A stretch of DNA of 64,000 nt from Baylisascaris procyonis (Eukaryota; Nematoda; Chromadorea; Rhabditida; Ascarididae), in the NCBI GenBank assembly GCA_037389465.1, contig JAZARR010000032.1, forward strand, positions 3,516,001-3,580,000. The letters run 5' to 3'. The notes beneath the pieces are model-generated. The model saw nothing but the letters and a program-made list of their open reading frames with translations. It ran no database searches and had not been told where the DNA came from. This document shows positions 59,104-64,000 of the stretch, piece by piece. Numbering within the stretch: position 1 is the first letter of the stretch; each line of letters opens with the position of its first letter. Position numbers and translations under genes: made by a program.

Positions 59104-59415
59104 ATGCTCCTTATGGAATCACAATGGAACTCCACTCTCTTTTTTCCTCTGTTTCACTCCATTTACCACACATCATTGACAACCATGAAAGTTTATGATG
59201 CGCGCTGGTTTATTCGAGTTTTTACAACACCAGAGAGGATATTCGCACTTGCAGCACTTAAGCATATCAAAGTTCTTGTTGAAAACATTCACCTCCTGCA
59301 AGAAAATTATTTGACGCCTCTCATGCAGCAGCTTATCTCAAGCGCAAGAATGTCACAGATCCATAGAAAATTATGCAAGAACGACGGCTTGCTTCACGAC
59401 TCGACCGAGCACTAA
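59104..59415 (+). CDS. 103-codon open frame, unidentified (competes with a minus-strand exon)
   Basis: From ATG 59104 to a TAA; the second half is helical in character (IKVLVENIHLLQENYLTPLM, then ISSARMSQIHRKLC). No family recognised. A perfect hairpin lies just downstream (59423-59457). The opposite strand has a better-bounded short exon, so only one of the two is likely. Confidence 0.25.
   Translation: MLLMESQWNSTLFFPLFHSIYHTSLTTMKVYDARWFIRVFTTPERIFALAALKHIKVLVENIHLLQENYLTPLMQQLISSARMSQIHRKLCKNDGLLHDSTEH
59173..59295 (-). CDS. Candidate terminal exon, cysteine-rich
   Basis: A near-ideal acceptor (AATTTTCTTGCAG) at 59296 opens a minus-strand frame of 40 codons to TGA at 59173. It begins EVNVFNKNFDMLKCCKCEYP and continues LWCC and later FHGCQ, with six cysteines, which could make a small disulfide-rich or metal-binding tail. 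The upstream exon was not found. Antisense to the 103-codon frame above. Confidence 0.28.
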   Translation of the reverse strand, partial: EVNVFNKNFDMLKCCKCEYPLWCCKNSNKPARIINFHGCQ

Positions 59416-59422
59416 CAGCTAC

Positions 59423-59457
59423 AAAAATTTGTGGGCGATTATCACCCACAAATTTTT
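59423..59457 (+). other. Perfect 13-bp hairpin followed by T residues
   Basis: AAAAATTTGTGGG (59423-59435), loop CGATTATCA, CCCACAAATTTTT (59445-59457), then TT. It may mark a transcript end or be a small foldback repeat. Confidence 0.6.
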
Positions 59458-59999
59458 TTCGAAATGCGTTTGGCTGTCTGACATTCCTTTTAATACTTAT
59501 CTGTGTCAATAGACTTGACTTTCTCATCTCATGGATATATAATTGGCTACAAAGACCGATATTAGTGGGTATGAAAATTGTTGCTGCCTCTCAAGCCGGA
59601 TTTTTCTTCATTAGGTAAAAGGGAATCAATTTTTTAACGCAAGTTGTTACATGCGATCGGCTTCTTAGAAATGCTGCTCTGTGGGACGCAATGTTCATTT
59701 TATAACAATAATTGATCTGTGCGAATATTCATTGCTGATACGCCGATGGTATGCAGAAGGGAATTTTGGTGAGCTTATCTTCATGTACATAATAGTGTTT
59801 ATTTGTGCATATTGCCTTTTGCATTGCTGCCTATCCAATGATTTCAACATGTGTGAAATGAGACATGAGAGTATAATTTTGTGAATATAATCCACACCGT
59901 AGGAAAGGATCTATTTCTCGATTCGAGACCTTCCCAATAAAGATTTCTTACTAATTGAGTGGTTGCCGCCCGATTAGCGTCATACAAAGTAATCGAATT

Positions 60000-61849
60000 T
60001 TTTCAATGCTTAGCTATTATTTCAGTAATATATAATTTCATTTGAGGAAAGCATGCAAATTAGGGCGTTTTATGCAACAATCAAACTTTCAAAGGGCTAT
60101 TTATCCAGCAATTTATTTATTTATTTGCAAACAGATCGAAAAATAGCAAATATATTTGCATAATTTTGAATAATATGATGTGATGATGTGTGTATGCTGA
60201 AATTTAGATAAAAGCGGCGAAGAGAGTGAACTGAAAGGGAAGGAGAGATTATATTAAGTGGCAATTTATTTCATATATCACGCATATTAAATGCTAAAAA
60301 TTTATTGCGTTTGTGCGAATGAGCAATGAATGGACATCGTATTTAAATTGGATAGCAATAGGCCGTGCTTTCAGTTATCATAAATAGGGATGAAATACAT
60401 ACAATGAATATTTTATGAATAATTACAAGGTGGCAATTAGAGCGATCTATTCCTAAAGCTTCCATTGTAGAAGAAACGCACCTCAACTTAGGAGAAGAGT
60501 GTGTGATGCCACAACACAAGAAATTACCTCCTTACATGCGAATATTTCACATTTTATAGCTTGTTGATGGCTTAAGCAGCATAAAGCGAAACAATAATGA
60601 CCCTGTATGGCACGGAAATATACGATGGTATATGCCTTTAATATCTCAGCGTTGACTGGTGCATATACACAAAAATGATATCAGATAAATGCAAGGATCG
60701 AGCTAAGAGGAGTTATCTGGGAAAGGAACGAAAGGTCGTCGAAGATGAAAGCATCAATTTGCAATTATTAATATGTCACCAAGGAAACGAATCACTTGAT
60801 GATTGTGCAAGCCGAAATGAAAAATCCAACACTAGAAGACGATATAGCCACTGGTCAATCTAAGGCTCATTTATTGAAAGATAACGATGATCGAGACAAA
60901 TGGCTATTCAAACGACGTCTACACAACTTTTGGATCATCCAAAGATCTACTTACATTTACTGTTTAACTAATTAAGCAGGTCACTATTGCAAAGTTGAAG
61001 TAGCTTCGGCCATACAATGGTCGCGTTTTGCAAAGCGTTGGATATGATACCATTCTGGGAAATACGGTCCATTACAGTGATGAATTGTTTACATTGTTTC
61101 TGTGGAAAGATTTACAGCATGAATACAACGATTCACTTGGTGCAACTTGGAGTTAGAAATGGTATCATATGCTTCAACGACGTCTACACATAAATCGTTC
61201 TAGTGGATGTCAGCTTTGACAGCAGTGGATGTCTTACAGATAAGTAATTGGATTATGACCGAACGCTTTGACAGGGTGTCAATTTGAGAAACAGAAAACA
61301 AGCTGAGGCTAAAAACTTGGCCAAAATGCGGTTCTCGCTTATGAAATGCACTGTCTTATTGTTGCTTAGGCTGGCAGGTTGCTAATTAGAAACTTCATTG
61401 TTAGAAACTTTTTTGAAGACAACAACAATTCGAAATATCAAGCAGTACGGCATATAAGGCTCATAGATACAACATAGGAGACAATAGGATGCTACCTGCC
61501 GCCGTATGTTTATTTAGAAATAATTGTGGTTGCTCGTCTGATGCGTGCAATATGTTAACTCAATAATTTCCTGATGTATTTCTCAACAAATATAAATTGA
61601 AAATCATAACGTCATAGACAACATAGTATTGCAATTGAAAGGAAACAGGAATGGATTGTTGCATGCAAACACGAAATTATAATGATGAAAGAGTATTTCA
61701 GCGTTAGGTTGATCATCTCTATCAGCGATTCGTCAAAATCATTCATTGACGGTAGGGCATTGAAGGAATATGTGCTCACTTTGCCAACGAGAAAAATGAT
61801 CTATGGATGAGTTAAGAGGAGAATCTTTCTTTGTAGTGATATGTCATGT
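60000..61849. other. No gene recognised
   Basis: AT-rich; the open frame at 60675-60863 (62 codons, plus) is polar but has no domain. Nothing else supported. Confidence 0.45.
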
Positions 61850-62059
61850 TCACAAATAGTGTCGCGAGATGATGCAAGCAAACACATCTCTTAGGCAATA
61901 TAGTTGTTGCCATGCAACCTCCACAGTCAAAGATTCCTTGCGAAGAGTTGCAAATAAGAGCATGATGACGCTTGCTGAATGGCGATCGCGATGGAGAACA
62001 TTACTTTCGTTCGTTTTGAATATGGAAGGCGGTAGCACTCTTCTACACGTTATTTGCCT

Positions 62060-62446
62060 TCAGAAACACTTTATATCAGTCGTAACAAAATGCGCACCAT
62101 AATTTTCGCCGTCCCTAACAACGGTGTTTCTTAGGATAAAGGAAGAATCAAGCATGAAAGCGACATGCAAAATAAGACAACAAGAATTGACGATCATTAG
62201 GCCATTATGGCCCAAAACGTTCGGCCTACTACGTGTTTGTGATAGAGAACGAAGGGGTGAGAATATCGGTGTTTTCCTGTTCGTATGAGGAAGCACATGC
62301 AGAGTGAAGGCATTCGACGTGGCGAACTCTGCTAAAGGAGCAATCGCATGTAGTTGGTCGAGAATAATCAATACGGGGGCGTTGGAATCACGTGATATAG
62401 CACGAACGTGAAGTGATGAGTTAATTACATCGATAATCTGTCCCAT
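62060..62446 (-). CDS. Candidate exon with a Walker-B-like strand, unidentified
   Basis: A 128-codon minus frame; the first third is the convincing part. It reads IIDVINSSLHVRAISRDSNA and then APVLIILDQLHAIAP. Four hydrophobic residues followed by D, in a run like LIILDQLHAIAP, resemble the variant Walker B strand of AAA-type ATPases such as the first ATPase domain of PEX1. A TGA lies directly before the ATG, and an AG at GGGACAG just inside could be an acceptor. No P-loop exon was found, and the rest of the frame has no AAA features, so the exon may end within it. The assignment is a guess. Confidence 0.3.
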   Translation of the reverse strand: MGQIIDVINSSLHVRAISRDSNAPVLIILDQLHAIAPLAEFATSNAFTLHVLPHTNRKTPIFSPLRSLSQTRSRPNVLGHNGLMIVNSCCLILHVAFMLDSSFILRNTVVRDGENYGAHFVTTDIKCF

Positions 62447-62956
62447 TCATCCGAACTTCGCTAAATACGAGCGACACCAAACGGTTATGAATGAACTTCA
62501 AAGGATTGTTTTATATGTTTGCTTCCGTTGGTAGCGTGTAAAACTTATTCCATGGATAAGTAAGGACTAGAAGCGTATATTGTTAAACGAACCTCATGTA
62601 ATTCTTAACAGAAAGTAGCTCTTAACAGAAAGATACTTTTAGAGTCCAAAGAATTTCGAGAATCTATTTACCGAGAAAGATTTTTGAGAATAAACTTCGT
62701 TGGCGTTGTTGAATCTGCTTAATAAAGAGATGGCGAGGGATACGAGAGATAAGCGTCAGGTAAATAGTCATTTGTGTTTACTTTGCTATTCTCCACACGA
62801 TCAATTCACAAATGCAAACGGATGCGCTCATTCCCAATTAGCAACCAAAAGCTAGCAGATATAAGACATTTTCAAAATTTTTTGTGGACATCAGATGAGC
62901 AGAATAAGGTTTATCAAGGCAGAAAAATGGCTTTTCTTGGAGCTATATATACATAC

Positions 62957-62958
<2 letters not shown>

Positions 62959-63001
<43 letters not shown>
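62959..63001. repeat. (TA)n microsatellite, 43 bp
   Basis: Uninterrupted alternating T and A, preceded by an imperfect TATATACATACAT start. Confidence 0.96.
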
Positions 63002-63003
<2 letters not shown>

Positions 63004-63511
63004 TACATTTTGGCGGACCCCTATATACGTGTGCAAGGGGAGCGGAGAACCGTTTGCTACAAACATTAGAAGCATACGAAAGAATGAATTTGATATTATA
63101 ATAGTATATATTAATATTTCTCAAAATTACTAGCCTTAGCTATTTGACAAAGTTGAATGCGTCTAGAGAAAATCAAATTCAGTGGAGGTGCACTTGTTGC
63201 AACTTGGTCTATCCATTCAGTGCACATTTACATTTGGTCATTCATTGATCCGACACCTAGAAAAAGATCACGGATCAGTGTATCTTCAATTTCTTTTCCT
63301 CGATTCTTATGCGCATCGCCGACCTTGCAAGTCCGCTCTGTTACGACCACGATCATTCAGTGAAAAAAATTCTCCCAAAACATGTTCTGTCTTGGCTCAT
63401 CACATAGCCTCAACAAAAAAAGTACTCAGCAAAGGTTTTCCTTTTATATATTTGATGCAAATCTTACGAGTCGCTATAGTGAATTTGTAATGGTGAACAA
63501 GGAACATATAC

Positions 63512-63644
63512 CTCGGTAAACGGAGACAGCTGTATTAGCGACTTTACCAAGTAAGCGCTCAGAAGTGATACAAATGCTCTTTGCCATGTCCACAACGATT
63601 GCAACTAGTACAACATCTTCCGTAACAACGCCTTTCACCTCCGA
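63512..63644 (-). CDS. Candidate internal exon, unidentified
   Basis: 133 bases between an acceptor (CATTCATTCAG) and a GTATAT donor after CCGAG. The open frame gives 44 residues: SEVKGVVTEDVVLVAIVVDM, then AKSICITSERLLGKVANTAV and SVYR. A second frame is open to a TGA and is strikingly cysteine-rich (RRCYGRCCTSCNRCGHGKEH). The GC content stands above the flanks. The donor favours the first frame. Family unknown. Confidence 0.3.
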
Positions 63645-64000
63645 CTGAATGAATGTGTTTATATGGAGCTTTTTCAAAGAAAAACCCTTTTAAATTCTAA
63701 TTCATTGTATTCTTCTTCCGCCTTAGAAACTTGTAACTGAAGAGGTTCTCCATTCTCTGCAAAGAATGCCTCGTGGTTAATAACAGTTTAAATCTTTTTG
63801 CGCGAACGTTTCATATACATTGCCCATGGATCAAATGAGTTAGCAAGCGACGTTTACAATACAAGCAACGAGTAACGACTAAGCTGTTGGTACATATGAC
63901 TGCATATCGGCCCTTCCTCAAGGTGTCTCACAGCTAAATTAAGTATTTCCTATTCGGCAGTTTGGTATTAAACCAGTTCTCAATGAAATACAGCGAGTTC

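Noticed and set aside
1..64000. Spliced-leader RNA, U6 or 5S genes, CRISPR arrays, operons
   Set aside because: I looked for the nematode SL1 core, U6 core and regularly spaced repeats and saw none; the sequence is eukaryotic, so bacterial features do not apply.

Overview
The window looks like a gene-poor stretch of a nematode-type animal chromosome. It is AT-rich (roughly 38% GC by eye), with spliced genes, long introns, acceptors of the TTTYAG type, dinucleotide microsatellites, and an eroded non-LTR retrotransposon. There are no operons and no prokaryotic signals. Two genes can be assembled with confidence, both on the minus strand. Everything else is a candidate or a relic.

Left edge (90-2166, minus): a small heat shock protein (HSP20/alpha-crystallin family). 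Three exons join in phase 0, and the gene runs off the left edge. Middle (11267-38729, minus): a rhodopsin-type receptor of the FMRFamide-like-peptide receptor family. Four exons cover TM1 through the first part of TM7. The first intron is about 23.8 kb and fills more than a third of the window. The exon for the rest of TM7 and the tail was not found with certainty; two weak candidates lie at 11073-11157 and 8464-8684.

The receptor's first intron (14646-38447) holds mostly AT-rich DNA. It also has perfect short palindromes, a UUCG-type hairpin, short tandem duplications, an unidentified open patch at 15722-15970, and an interrupted plus-strand reading frame at 36661-37893. A tRNA-like relic sits in the receptor's third intron.

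Right of the receptor (38730-64000) no gene is fully resolved. A degenerate RTE-like LINE reverse transcriptase lies on the plus strand at about 49470-50640. Several long or well-bounded reading frames are listed as low-confidence exons: 43886-44170, 44621-44800, 45945-46412, 51575-52126, 51839-51911, 54749-54865, 55309-55854, 59104-59415 or 59173-59295, 62060-62446 and 63512-63644. The longest microsatellites are (AT)n at 54222-54302 and 62959-63001.

The two confident genes, a stress chaperone and a neuropeptide receptor, have no functional link visible here; they are simply neighbours on one strand. No new multi-gene system could be supported. The points most worth checking are the receptor's missing TM7 exon and giant intron, and the unidentified reading frames on the right.
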